Assembly (NCBI RefSeq): GCF_001457695.1
Contig: NZ_LN831025.1
Location: 1,054,001 to 1,118,000, forward strand
Source: Campylobacter jejuni
GTDB lineage: Bacteria > Campylobacterota > Campylobacteria > Campylobacterales > Campylobacteraceae
Direction: 5' to 3'
DNA: 64,000 bases
Made by a program: the position numbers and the translations under genes. Below are positions 1 through 7,215 of the stretch, in pieces. Each line of letters opens with the position of its first letter. Within the stretch, counting starts at the first letter, position 1. Below the pieces are notes generated by a model, which saw nothing but the letters and a program-made list of their open reading frames with translations, did not search any database and had not been told where the DNA came from.

Positions 1-978
1 AAGATAAAAAATCCTTTATGGCTTGCTAATAAAAATCCTAATTATATTAAACCTAAATTTTATGATGGTATGGGTGGGGGTTATTATTTTGAAAGTCCAA
101 ATAATTTAGAGTATCAATGTAAAATAGAAAAAGACACTCAAATTTTAAGCCAAGAACAAATCATTTCCTATGTGAAAGAACTTTATAGTAAAAACACAAT
201 GATAATAAAAAATTATATTGATGCAATCAATAAAAACCATGGCATAAAACCTTTCGTATTTAGTGATGAAATTTATGATCAATTAGGAGAAGTTGGCATT
301 CTTACAAAAGAACAAGCTAATAATTTTAAAGATAAAAGTTATATTAAAAAAAATCCAATATTGCTTGCTATGCTTGATTATTTAGCAAAACAAAATAAAA
401 AAGATGAAGATTATTTAATCACTTTTGATGATGAGTATTTTTATGCTTATTTGGTTTGGAGTTTAAAAGATTTCTTATTAGAGCTTTCTTATGGTTTGTT
501 TCAAGATGAAACCAAGCTTCTTTTTAATCCTGCAGCTTATATGGATGACACAAAAATAGATTATAAAAATTTAAACGAAGAAATAAATAAGCGTTATGAA
601 AAAATATTGCTTGATATGGGATTTGAAGGAGAAAATGGTTATTTTAATGATTATTATGATTATAGCTTTGGCAATAATGGTATTTTTAAATTTAACATAT
701 ATGATTATTTTGCTTATGATGAAATAGGAGTGCAACCAATTCAACAAAGCCCATATGTTTCTCCTAGAAGCCCTTTTGATAGCCCTAATTTTGTCTATTC
801 TGATGGAAATTATCACGGAGATGCAAAGCTTATCCCTTCTGCTTTAGGAAAGTATTATTTTGAGCTTTCCTATCAGAAAGGAGTTTATATAGAACTTTTA
901 CGCCCTTATTATCCAAGCATAAAAGATTTACCAGAAGGTTGGAACAATAAAATGCTAGAAAAAGCTAATTTAAAATAA
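1..978 (+). CDS. Hypothetical protein, 5'-partial (enters from left edge)
   Basis: The frame is open from the first base of the window, so the start lies to the left and only the last 325 or so codons are seen. I do not recognise the family. The protein is soluble-looking, very rich in Tyr, Asp, Asn and Lys, with no membrane segment. A Ser-Pro-rich stretch (SPYVSPRSPFDSPNF) lies about 65 residues before the end. The next thing downstream is a frameshifted remnant 2 bp away, and I remember no such gene next to the cytochrome synthetase gene in NCTC 11168, so this is probably the end of an accessory island. Toxin, effector or phage-related roles are possible but nothing in the sequence shows one. 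Confidence 0.6.
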   Translation, partial: KIKNPLWLANKNPNYIKPKFYDGMGGGYYFESPNNLEYQCKIEKDTQILSQEQIISYVKELYSKNTMIIKNYIDAINKNHGIKPFVFSDEIYDQLGEVGILTKEQANNFKDKSYIKKNPILLAMLDYLAKQNKKDEDYLITFDDEYFYAYLVWSLKDFLLELSYGLFQDETKLLFNPAAYMDDTKIDYKNLNEEINKRYEKILLDMGFEGENGYFNDYYDYSFGNNGIFKFNIYDYFAYDEIGVQPIQQSPYVSPRSPFDSPNFVYSDGNYHGDAKLIPSALGKYYFELSYQKGVYIELLRPYYPSIKDLPEGWNNKMLEKANLK

Positions 979-980
979 AT

Positions 981-1202
981 ATGAGCATCCGTGAATAAAC
1001 CCTTCTACAAACTTAAAAGATTTTATATACCTTGTGGTATGCTTATAGCTTTGATTATTTTATAAGCTTAACTTATCATTTTTTACAACGACCTTTAGAG
1101 CTTATCTTTTGGGATAGATATGATATATCGAAATTATCTATTAATAACGAAGAGAAAAATTTTAAAACAATGAAAACTGTGAATTACTCCTACTTTCGCT
1201 AA
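981..1202 (+). pseudogene. Frameshifted remnant of a small accessory protein gene
   Basis: An ATG two bases after the preceding stop opens a frame that ends after 5 codons (MSIRE). The next frame, from 991, continues with a credible NKPFYKLKRF. The first frame then resumes at about 1017 and reads ILYTLWYAYSFDYFISL and on through a charged tail until the TAA at 1200-1202. Joined, the pieces give about 73 residues of protein-like sequence, so two compensating-direction indels best explain it. The family is not recognised. The close spacing to the upstream gene suggests they once formed a pair, for example effector and partner, but that is inference. Confidence 0.45.
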
Positions 1203-1218
1203 CGCTTAGAAGTAGGAG
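1187..1218. repeat. GC-richer hairpin, possible IS200/IS605-type end remnant
   Basis: A perfect 9-bp inverted repeat (CTCCTACTT / AAGTAGGAG) encloses a 14-base loop. It stands out from the AT-rich surroundings and has no T-run after it on either strand, so it is not a standard intrinsic terminator. Subterminal hairpins of this size and look mark the ends of IS200/IS605 elements, but no transposase or TnpB gene is present, so that origin is only a guess. Confidence 0.3.
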
Positions 1219-1431
1219 CTTCCTAACTAAAGCCAAGTATTCTTAGCTAGCTCGAAAGGCTTCTTGTTTATAGCTTACACCTAAATTTTCATATAAAATA
1301 TTAAAACTTATACAAAAATCTTTCATAAATTGTTTCAGAAGTTAAAGAGTTTGTTTAGTAAATTACATTAAGGGTTTAAGCCGCAGGCTGACCCCCTACG
1401 GCTAAATTGTGAAACCCCTGAAAGGAGGTAC

Positions 1432-1491
1432 ATAAAACTCATTCTAGTGGTTATTATACTGCTTTGTTTATTTATAGTCAAGGCATATTAA
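1432..1491 (+). pseudogene. Ibs-like toxin peptide frame, copy 1, without canonical start codon
   Basis: From ATA (1432-1434) to TAA (1489-1491) the frame codes for 19 residues: if ATA were ATG it would be M-KLILVVIILLCLFIVKAY, one transmembrane helix with a short Lys-Ala-Tyr tail. Aligned to copy 2 it shares V-x-I-I-L-L-C-x-x-I-V-K-x-Y. The loss of an initiator next to a perfect Shine-Dalgarno is the pattern expected when a toxic peptide has been inactivated. Initiation at ATA cannot be excluded. Too short for standard gene callers. Confidence 0.4.
1453..1458 (-). promoter_or_regulatory. Antisense -10 box inside toxin frame, copy 1
   Basis: Read on the minus strand this is GTATAAT. The same position in copy 2 is also GTATAAT. 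An RNA starting about 7 bases further along the minus strand would cover the Shine-Dalgarno and the leader stems, the layout of IsoA antitoxin RNAs opposite AapA toxin frames in Helicobacter. The box could instead reflect AT-rich codons. Confidence 0.35.
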
Positions 1492-1749
1492 CCAAGCTCA
1501 ATTTTTGGGGCAACTGGAGTGGGTTACCTGCGGTATCAAACAAACTTTTAACTAAGCTTATCTCCTTTATATTGAATTATTTTATTTTTTAATTTATATT
1601 TTTCTTGCTTATGCTAAAAGATAAGAATCAATTATAAACAAAATGTATTAAGAAGCTAAAGAGTTTGTTTGGTATAATTATAAAAGGTAGATGCCAAAGG
1701 GCTGCAACCCTTTAGCGTTAATTTACCGCCCAGAAGGGAGGTGATTAAA

Positions 1750-1812
1750 TTGCTAAACAAAATTATAGTAATAATTATACTACTTTGTATAATTATAGTC
1801 AAGTGTTATTAA
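1750..1812 (+). CDS. Small hydrophobic Ibs-like toxin peptide, copy 2 (20 aa)
   Basis: The frame starts at TTG, 5 bases after a perfect Shine-Dalgarno GGAGGTGA (1737-1744), and ends at TAA 1810-1812. The peptide is MLNKIIVIIILLCIIIVKCY: one uninterrupted membrane helix with a positively charged tip. The established family it resembles is Ibs, 18-19 residue membrane-depolarising toxins of E. coli countered by Sib antisense RNAs. The start is supported by the Shine-Dalgarno spacing. The resemblance is by eye over a low-complexity hydrophobic peptide, so homology is not proven. Too short for standard gene finders. Confidence 0.5.
   Translation: MLNKIIVIIILLCIIIVKCY
1774..1779 (-). promoter_or_regulatory. 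Antisense -10 box inside toxin frame, copy 2
   Basis: The minus strand reads GTATAAT here, at the position equivalent to the box in copy 1. A second minus-strand TATAAT lies at 1762-1767. RNA from either would be complementary to the ribosome binding site and leader stems of the toxin mRNA, as expected for a type I antitoxin. Confidence 0.35.
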
Positions 1813-1890
1813 TACTTGATTTCCCATTTTTTAAAGGGGATCTATAATTTTCCCTTTGGCTTACCAAACAAACTTTTAACTAAACTTCTC

Positions 1891-2034
1891 TTCTTCTATT
1901 GATTTTCTATATTTGAAAAATTTTATTTTTTAAAAAGTATATGTTAAAGTATATGTTTTTTGTATTATTAATTTTTCAAGTATGTTCTTTTGGTTATTTT
2001 AACTATAAATCACAGTCCTCTTGAGCGCACCATA
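1891..2034. other. AT-rich spacer, nothing recognised
   Basis: Between the second toxin-like element and the small membrane protein gene the sequence is strongly AT-rich, with runs of T and A and a repeated GTATATGTT. I see no gene, no clear promoter and no stable hairpin. This is the downstream flank of the minus-strand cytochrome synthetase operon and probably the boundary between accessory and core DNA. Confidence 0.4.
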
Positions 2035-2499
2035 TTATTTATCTTCTTTAATTTTTCTTTTAGCCAATCCCATATGCTCGTAAGCATCAATTTCTTTTTT
2101 GTAAGATCCAGAAATTTTCTTAAGTTCTTTATTTAAGTAACTTACTGTTTGTGCACTTGCATTAATATTTGCAGCCAAAGCAGAAACAAATTCTAGTTTC
2201 TTTTTTGTTGCTTCATCTAATTCTTTAGAAGTTTTTGAACCAAGTTTATGTGTCTGCACATAAAGTTTGGCAAGTTCTTTTAATTCAATATCCGTTAGCT
2301 TAACATCGGAAGCAGCAATTATCATTTTATCTAAGTCTGTATCAAATTTTTTAGTCTTTTCAGCTACATGCTGCTTTTGGCTAGTTTTTTGCTTTTTAAT
2401 TGTTTTTTTGCCATCACTTGTAATAAGATAAGCAATCATGCCTAAAAACAATAAAAGCGCTAAAGCAGCACAAAAAATAACCAAAAAAATATGGCTCAT
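2035..2499 (-). CDS. Small single-pass membrane protein (Cj1012c-like)
   Basis: The 154-residue protein has one N-terminal membrane helix (about residues 5-26: IFLVIFCAALALLLFLGMIAYLI), then a Lys-rich linker and a charged, probably coiled-coil cytoplasmic region. Its ATG directly follows the ccsBA stop codon (TAAATG), so it is translationally coupled to the cytochrome c synthetase gene and is the last gene of that operon. I know no function. The context suggests a membrane or cytochrome maturation role but nothing in the sequence proves this. Confidence 0.75.
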   Translation of the reverse strand: MSHIFLVIFCAALALLLFLGMIAYLITSDGKKTIKKQKTSQKQHVAEKTKKFDTDLDKMIIAASDVKLTDIELKELAKLYVQTHKLGSKTSKELDEATKKKLEFVSALAANINASAQTVSYLNKELKKISGSYKKEIDAYEHMGLAKRKIKEDK

Positions 2500-5400
2500 T
2501 TACAGTTTGCCTACAAAATTTCGCTTCCTTCTTGCAAAAAGAGCTAAAACCACCATCAATGCAAATCCCCAATAAACATAATTAGGAATTTGAGCCGCTT
2601 CGCCTGCAGCGTAAGAATGAAGTCCTGTTAAAAAGTAATTTACTCCAAAATAAGTCATAATAATAACCCAATAAGCAAACATACTCCATAAAGCAAACAC
2701 AAATTGATTACAATATTTTGGAATCATTCTAAGATGTAAAATTGCTGCATAAACCAAAATACTAACTAAAGCCCAAGTTTCCTTAGAATCCCAACTCCAA
2801 TATCTCCCCCAACTTTCATTTGCCCAAATTGCACCTAAAAAATTTCCTACAGTAAGTAAACAAAGTCCAAAAATCATTGCCATTTCATTAATTCTTGTAG
2901 CCTCTGTAATATTTCTCAAAATATTAAGATTATATTTTCCATCTTTCTTAAGAAAACACATTAAGAACAATGTAAAGATACCAAGTAAGGCACAAAGTCC
3001 TAAAAATCCATAACTAGCAGTAATAACAGATACATGAATACTAAGCCAATAAGAATTGAGCACAGGAACAAGATTTGTAATTTGCGGATTCATTTCGCTT
3101 AAATGTGCAACCATTAATACAACACCGGATAAAATAGAAGTTAATGACAAGGCTATAGGACTTTTTCTAGAGAAAAATATACCCGACAAAGACAATGCCC
3201 AAGCTATATACACCATACTTTCATAGCCATTACTCCATGGAGCATGACCTGATAAATAAGCACGAAGTCCAAGACCTACTGTATGAATTACAAAAGCTAA
3301 AACATTTAAAACATATACCACTTTAAATATAAAAGAGATTTTTAAATTCGGTATGACCATTTTAGAAAAAACAAGAATCAAAAGTAAAAAACCCGCAATT
3401 AAATATACAGGAGCGAGTTTAACGAAAATTTCAGCCTTATTAGAAAAAATTTCCATTTCAACCTTGGTTTTACTAGGCATGACTTTATATCCTATTTTTT
3501 CTTGATATTCTTTGATAAATTTCAAGCCTTCATCAGCTCTAGTCCAATTACCATCTTTAAAAGCATTTTCCACGGCACTAAAATAATTCTGTATTAAAGC
3601 CAAAACAATATGCCCTTCATCCCCCTTAAGAGTAGTTACAGCAGAAAAAGGTGCAAGCCAAACATTATTTGGATTATTTTGAACAGGAATAAATTTAAAT
3701 AATTCACCACTAAAAACTAAATTTACAACATTAGCTCTTTCATCTAGTTTTATAATTTCCTTATCAAAAACTCCTCTTGCATTTGGGTTTTTACGATTTG
3801 CATTTTCAACATATTTTTGAAGTTTATATCGGTTATTCTCATCAAAGAAATCTTTATAAGAAATATATTTAGCGCTAGGAATTTCTAAAATATTTGCAAT
3901 AGCATCACGAACTGCTTGATTTTGTGGCATTAAAATAAAAGGTTCCATTTGCCATTTATCTACATCAACGAGCATGGAAAGCATAACAGCGTTAGAATTT
4001 TGACCCTTATAGCTATCACTTTGATGAATTTTTTCTAAAATTTCTCTTGATAGCGTATCAAAAGGCACCATTCTTCCATCTGCTGATTTTTGAACTATTA
4101 AAGCGGCAAGGGCTTTAGCATGATTAGTATTTACCATAGGTAAGGTCGAATTTAAATCTTGAGCAAAAGTCTTTTCAGAACCAAAAGATAACAATAAAAT
4201 AAAAATAATTACACTTGTATGTTTTAAAGTGTCTTTATTAATCAATCTTGCCAAAGTTCTAAATCTAGAATGTGGATTTAAAAAATTCATAAACATTCCA
4301 AGACAAAGCAAAAAATAACCCATATAAGTTGGTATTTTACCTGGATCTTTATTTACAGATAAAACAGTCCCTTTTTCATCTTGATCATAAGAACTTTGAT
4401 AAAATCTATAGCCATTATAATCTAAAACATTATTCATAAAAATTCTATAATCAAAATTTTCATTATTATTTTTTACGGTAATTTCACTTGCATAAGAAGC
4501 TGGAGACATAGAACCTGGATAACGATCTAATACAAAATCTCTTAAATAAATATCAAAAGGCAATTGTTCATAAGAAAGTGCCCAAGAAATAAAGAATTTT
4601 TGACCTGCAAGTTCTATCATAATAGGTTTATTATATTCAAAAATATAAAATTCTTTACTTTCATTTTTATAGCTTAATTCTAATTTTAAAGCATTAGAGC
4701 CAGTTAATTCTAAGTTTTTATTCTCATTGCTTAAGGCAAAATCTTTAAAATGCAACAATAAAGAATTTTTCCAATTTTGAGGCTCCCCAAAAGTAGAAAT
4801 CAACATAGTTCTACCCACTTCTAACCAAGCAGATTTAAACCATAACCAAAAACTTTCATCTTGAGGTCTATTGGAACCTTCTAAAGCTTCTTGCGCATGC
4901 AAAGAAGCAGCTTTAACTACAAAACTAATATCATTAATTTCATAAAGCCTTCTTTCCTTAGCATTTGCCTTTTCTCCAATTTTAAGGTCTAAATTTTGTC
5001 CATCTAGCATACTTAGAAAATGTAAGTTTTCACTTGAACTTAAAGTTAAATTTTCATCAATTTTTACAAAAGGTGCTTTAACATTATCATCCATAAAAGC
5101 AAAGTTAACCCCTTCTATATTCTTAACTTCACCTTTTTCAAATTTAACATCAACACCTTGAGATCCTTTTTGAGAAAGCATCAAAACCAATAAAGGATCA
5201 GAATTATTATTTTCTTTATAAGTATAATGAGCATTTAAGATTAAATCTTTATATTTTAATTCAGCTTGATCATCACCTAAATTAAGTTTTAGTTTAAAAG
5301 AATTAGCAAAAGGCAAATTTCCTATATAACGATCATTAACCGCACTATAGCGTTCTCCATCTTTTATAGCAGAAATACGCAAAGAAGTCTTAGAACTTTC

Positions 5401-5745
5401 TATAAGTGAATTTTGAGTATGCTCTCTAATAGGTAAGATACCTTCAAAACCAGCATATCTTGTCATTGCAGAACCCACTAAAATAAATAAAAAAGAAATA
5501 TGAAAAATCATTAAAGGCAATTTTTTAAGCCCAAACATTTTATAACGAAACATCCCGCATAGTAAATTAATACCAAGTAAAAGTTGTATATATTCAAACC
5601 AAAAAGTATCATAAACCATTGCCCAAGCCGTAGGAGTTCCATAAGCACTTTCAATAAAAGTTGCCAAAGCACAAAAAAGCGCAAAAAGCAAAAACAATAC
5701 AACCGAAACTCTTAAATCCCCTATGCTTTTTATTATATTTTTCAT
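2500..5745 (-). CDS. ccsBA: Fused cytochrome c synthetase CcsBA (ResB-ResC), system II
   Basis: The protein exports haem and attaches it to CxxCH motifs of periplasmic c-type cytochromes. At 1081 residues it has the length of the fused epsilonproteobacterial form. The N-terminal half is CcsB/ResB: membrane helices near residues 11-90 and a large periplasmic domain. The C-terminal half is CcsA/ResC: about eight helices and the tryptophan-rich WWD-type haem motif WGRYWSWDSKETW (about 978-990), flanked by conserved His in VIHTVGLGLR, WLSIHV and GLHSY. A ribosome site AAAGGAAAAAG precedes the ATG. It follows livF by 17 bp. The cytochrome gene at 11456 is a likely client. Confidence 0.95.
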   Translation of the reverse strand: MKNIIKSIGDLRVSVVLFLLFALFCALATFIESAYGTPTAWAMVYDTFWFEYIQLLLGINLLCGMFRYKMFGLKKLPLMIFHISFLFILVGSAMTRYAGFEGILPIREHTQNSLIESSKTSLRISAIKDGERYSAVNDRYIGNLPFANSFKLKLNLGDDQAELKYKDLILNAHYTYKENNNSDPLLVLMLSQKGSQGVDVKFEKGEVKNIEGVNFAFMDDNVKAPFVKIDENLTLSSSENLHFLSMLDGQNLDLKIGEKANAKERRLYEINDISFVVKAASLHAQEALEGSNRPQDESFWLWFKSAWLEVGRTMLISTFGEPQNWKNSLLLHFKDFALSNENKNLELTGSNALKLELSYKNESKEFYIFEYNKPIMIELAGQKFFISWALSYEQLPFDIYLRDFVLDRYPGSMSPASYASEITVKNNNENFDYRIFMNNVLDYNGYRFYQSSYDQDEKGTVLSVNKDPGKIPTYMGYFLLCLGMFMNFLNPHSRFRTLARLINKDTLKHTSVIIFILLLSFGSEKTFAQDLNSTLPMVNTNHAKALAALIVQKSADGRMVPFDTLSREILEKIHQSDSYKGQNSNAVMLSMLVDVDKWQMEPFILMPQNQAVRDAIANILEIPSAKYISYKDFFDENNRYKLQKYVENANRKNPNARGVFDKEIIKLDERANVVNLVFSGELFKFIPVQNNPNNVWLAPFSAVTTLKGDEGHIVLALIQNYFSAVENAFKDGNWTRADEGLKFIKEYQEKIGYKVMPSKTKVEMEIFSNKAEIFVKLAPVYLIAGFLLLILVFSKMVIPNLKISFIFKVVYVLNVLAFVIHTVGLGLRAYLSGHAPWSNGYESMVYIAWALSLSGIFFSRKSPIALSLTSILSGVVLMVAHLSEMNPQITNLVPVLNSYWLSIHVSVITASYGFLGLCALLGIFTLFLMCFLKKDGKYNLNILRNITEATRINEMAMIFGLCLLTVGNFLGAIWANESWGRYWSWDSKETWALVSILVYAAILHLRMIPKYCNQFVFALWSMFAYWVIIMTYFGVNYFLTGLHSYAAGEAAQIPNYVYWGFALMVVLALFARRKRNFVGKL

Positions 5746-5762
5746 TCTTTTTCCTTTAAATT

Positions 5763-6458
5763 TTAAAGCCCTAAATATTTCTTTCTAATCTCATCATCAC
5801 CTATTAAATTTTTAGCCTCGTTTTCCATTACAATGCGACCATTTTCCAAAACATAAGCATAATCACTTATTTTTAATGCAGAATAAGCATTTTGCTCTAC
5901 CAAAAGAATAGTTATACCCTCTTCTTTTAAACGCACAATAATATCAAAAACTTCACCCACAATCTTTGGAGCAAGTCCCAAAGAAGGCTCATCCAACATC
6001 AAAAGTTTTGGTTCACTCATTAAAGCCCTTGAAATCGCAAGCATTTGCGCTTCCCCTCCACTCAATGTTCCAGCTAAAGCATGCTTTTTACTTGCAAGTC
6101 TTGGAAAAAGTTTATACATTTGCTCTCTTAAATGCTCATAATTTTCAGCATTATTAAAAGCACCTATTTTTAAATTTTCCTCTACGCTTAAATTAATAAA
6201 AACACGCCTTCCTTCAGGAACTAAAGCTATACCTTTTTGAACTAAAGTATGAGTTAAATGTCTTTTAGTATCATAACCTAAGAAATTAACCTCACCAGTT
6301 CTTTTAACTGAGTTTAAAAGCGCATTTAAAGTTGAAGTTTTACCTGCTCCATTTGAACCTATAAGAGAAACAATATGACCTGTTTCCACTTTAAAATCAA
6401 TCCCTTTAACAGCTTCAATTAATCCATAATAAACATGCAAATCTTTAACTATTAGCAT
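5763..6458 (-). CDS. livF: Branched-chain amino acid ABC transporter, ATPase LivF
   Basis: This is one of two cytoplasmic ATPases that drive high-affinity leucine/isoleucine/valine import with LivG, LivH and LivM. Visible motifs are Walker A GSNGAGKT, the signature LSGGE and Walker B LLMLDEP, followed by VEQN. I place the start at the second methionine codon, an ATG with AGGGGA upstream; a TTG lies one codon earlier. The start overlaps the end of livG by 14 bp, so the two are translationally coupled. Last gene of the liv cluster before ccsBA. Confidence 0.95.
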   Translation of the reverse strand: MLIVKDLHVYYGLIEAVKGIDFKVETGHIVSLIGSNGAGKTSTLNALLNSVKRTGEVNFLGYDTKRHLTHTLVQKGIALVPEGRRVFINLSVEENLKIGAFNNAENYEHLREQMYKLFPRLASKKHALAGTLSGGEAQMLAISRALMSEPKLLMLDEPSLGLAPKIVGEVFDIIVRLKEEGITILLVEQNAYSALKISDYAYVLENGRIVMENEAKNLIGDDEIRKKYLGL

Positions 6459-7215
6459 CAAAATCCCCTAAATACGCAGCAATTACTTCTTTATGATTTA
6501 CAGCATCGCAAAGTTTACCTTCAAAAATTGTTTTTCCATAATCAAGCACCAATACGCGATCACACAATTTATTGACAAATTTCATATCATGCTCTATAAG
6601 CAAAACGCTAATTTTATAATCTTTTCGTAATTTAAAAATGAGCTCAGCAAGTTCATCACTCTCAGAGCTATTCATCCCAGCGGCTGGCTCATCGAGCAAT
6701 AATAATCTTGGCTGAGTAGCCATTGCTCTTGCAATCTCAACTTTTCTTTGTTGTCCATAACTCAAACTAGTAGCCTTTTCATAGGCAAATTCTGCAATAC
6801 CAAGTTCTTCTAATATTGCATAAGCCTTCTCTTTAAATACTTGTTCTATTTTTCCAAAACGCCCTAAATGCAAAAAGGCTTCAAAAATATTATATTTCAT
6901 TTGTTTATTAAAACCAATAAGAACATTTTCAAGCACATTCATGCTTGAAAAAAGCCTAATATTTTGAAATGTTCTAGCTATTCCTAAATGCACAATCTTA
7001 TGAGGTTTTAAGTGATCAATTCTTTCTCCTAGAAATTCAACCGAACCTGAACTAGGTTTATAGTTACCTGTTATAATATTAAAAAGAGTTGTTTTGCCAG
7101 CCCCATTAGGTCCAATTAAAGCAAAAATTTCACCCTCATTGATTTTAAAAGAAGTTTCATTAATAGCCTTAACACTACCAAAACTTTTTGAAATTTGTTT
7201 TAATTCCAAAATCAT
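6445..7215 (-). CDS. livG: Branched-chain amino acid ABC transporter, ATPase LivG
   Basis: This is the second ATPase of the Liv importer, 256 residues as usual for LivG. Walker A GPNGAGKT is near residue 34, the signature LSYGQQRK near 150, Walker B LLLLDEPAAG near 172, and the family-typical EHDMKFVNKLCDRVLVLDYG follows. Its start overlaps the livM stop by 4 bp and its end overlaps livF. Together these give one continuous translational unit. Confidence 0.95.
   Translation of the reverse strand: MILELKQISKSFGSVKAINETSFKINEGEIFALIGPNGAGKTTLFNIITGNYKPSSGSVEFLGERIDHLKPHKIVHLGIARTFQNIRLFSSMNVLENVLIGFNKQMKYNIFEAFLHLGRFGKIEQVFKEKAYAILEELGIAEFAYEKATSLSYGQQRKVEIARAMATQPRLLLLDEPAAGMNSSESDELAELIFKLRKDYKISVLLIEHDMKFVNKLCDRVLVLDYGKTIFEGKLCDAVNHKEVIAAYLGDFDANS

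Larger units (their letters stand above)
1337..1565 (+). ncRNA. Type I toxin-like structured mRNA, copy 1 (Ibs-like peptide, degenerate start)
   Basis: The element has four parts in order. A 5' arm at 1340-1357 is complementary to a 3' arm at 1536-1555 (long-range end pairing, one bulge). Two nested stems follow: GGGTTT/AAACCC, and AGCCG/CGGCT with AGG/CCT above it. A strong Shine-Dalgarno AAAGGAGG lies at 1421-1428. A hydrophobic frame then ends at 1491 and reads KLILVVIILLCLFIVKAY. This frame has no ATG, GTG or TTG at usable spacing; the only near candidate is ATA at 1432, 3 bases after the Shine-Dalgarno. The peptide resembles E. coli Ibs toxins in length, composition and Ala-Tyr end. Copy 2 lies 85 bp downstream. 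Copy 1 may be silenced at initiation. Confidence 0.5.
1650..1890 (+). ncRNA. Type I toxin-like structured mRNA, copy 2 (Ibs-like peptide)
   Basis: This copy has the same architecture as copy 1. The 5' arm (1652-1673, including GTTTGTTTGGTA) is complementary to the 3' arm (1862-1885, including TACCAAACAAAC). An outer stem GGTAGAT/ATTTACC and an inner stem GCCAAAGGG/CCCTTTAGC (one mismatch) lie in between. Both stems differ in sequence from copy 1 but keep their pairing, which argues that the fold is selected. A perfect Shine-Dalgarno (1737-1744) then precedes the peptide frame. A candidate -10 TATAAA lies at 1633-1638. A 5'-3' closed, translation-inert full-length mRNA is typical of AapA and Hok systems; that this RNA acts so is inference. 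Confidence 0.5.

Noticed and set aside
571-816. 81-codon open frame on the minus strand opposite the left-edge gene
   Set aside because: Very rich in Ile and without protein-like pattern; it is the complement of AT-rich coding sequence and has no ribosome site.
1187-1218. Intrinsic terminator
   Set aside because: No T-run follows the stem on either strand and the loop of 14 bases is long.
979-2034. CRISPR array or tRNA in the left spacer
   Set aside because: The repeats are two long structured copies, not short regular repeats with spacers, and no cloverleaf or CCA-type end was found.
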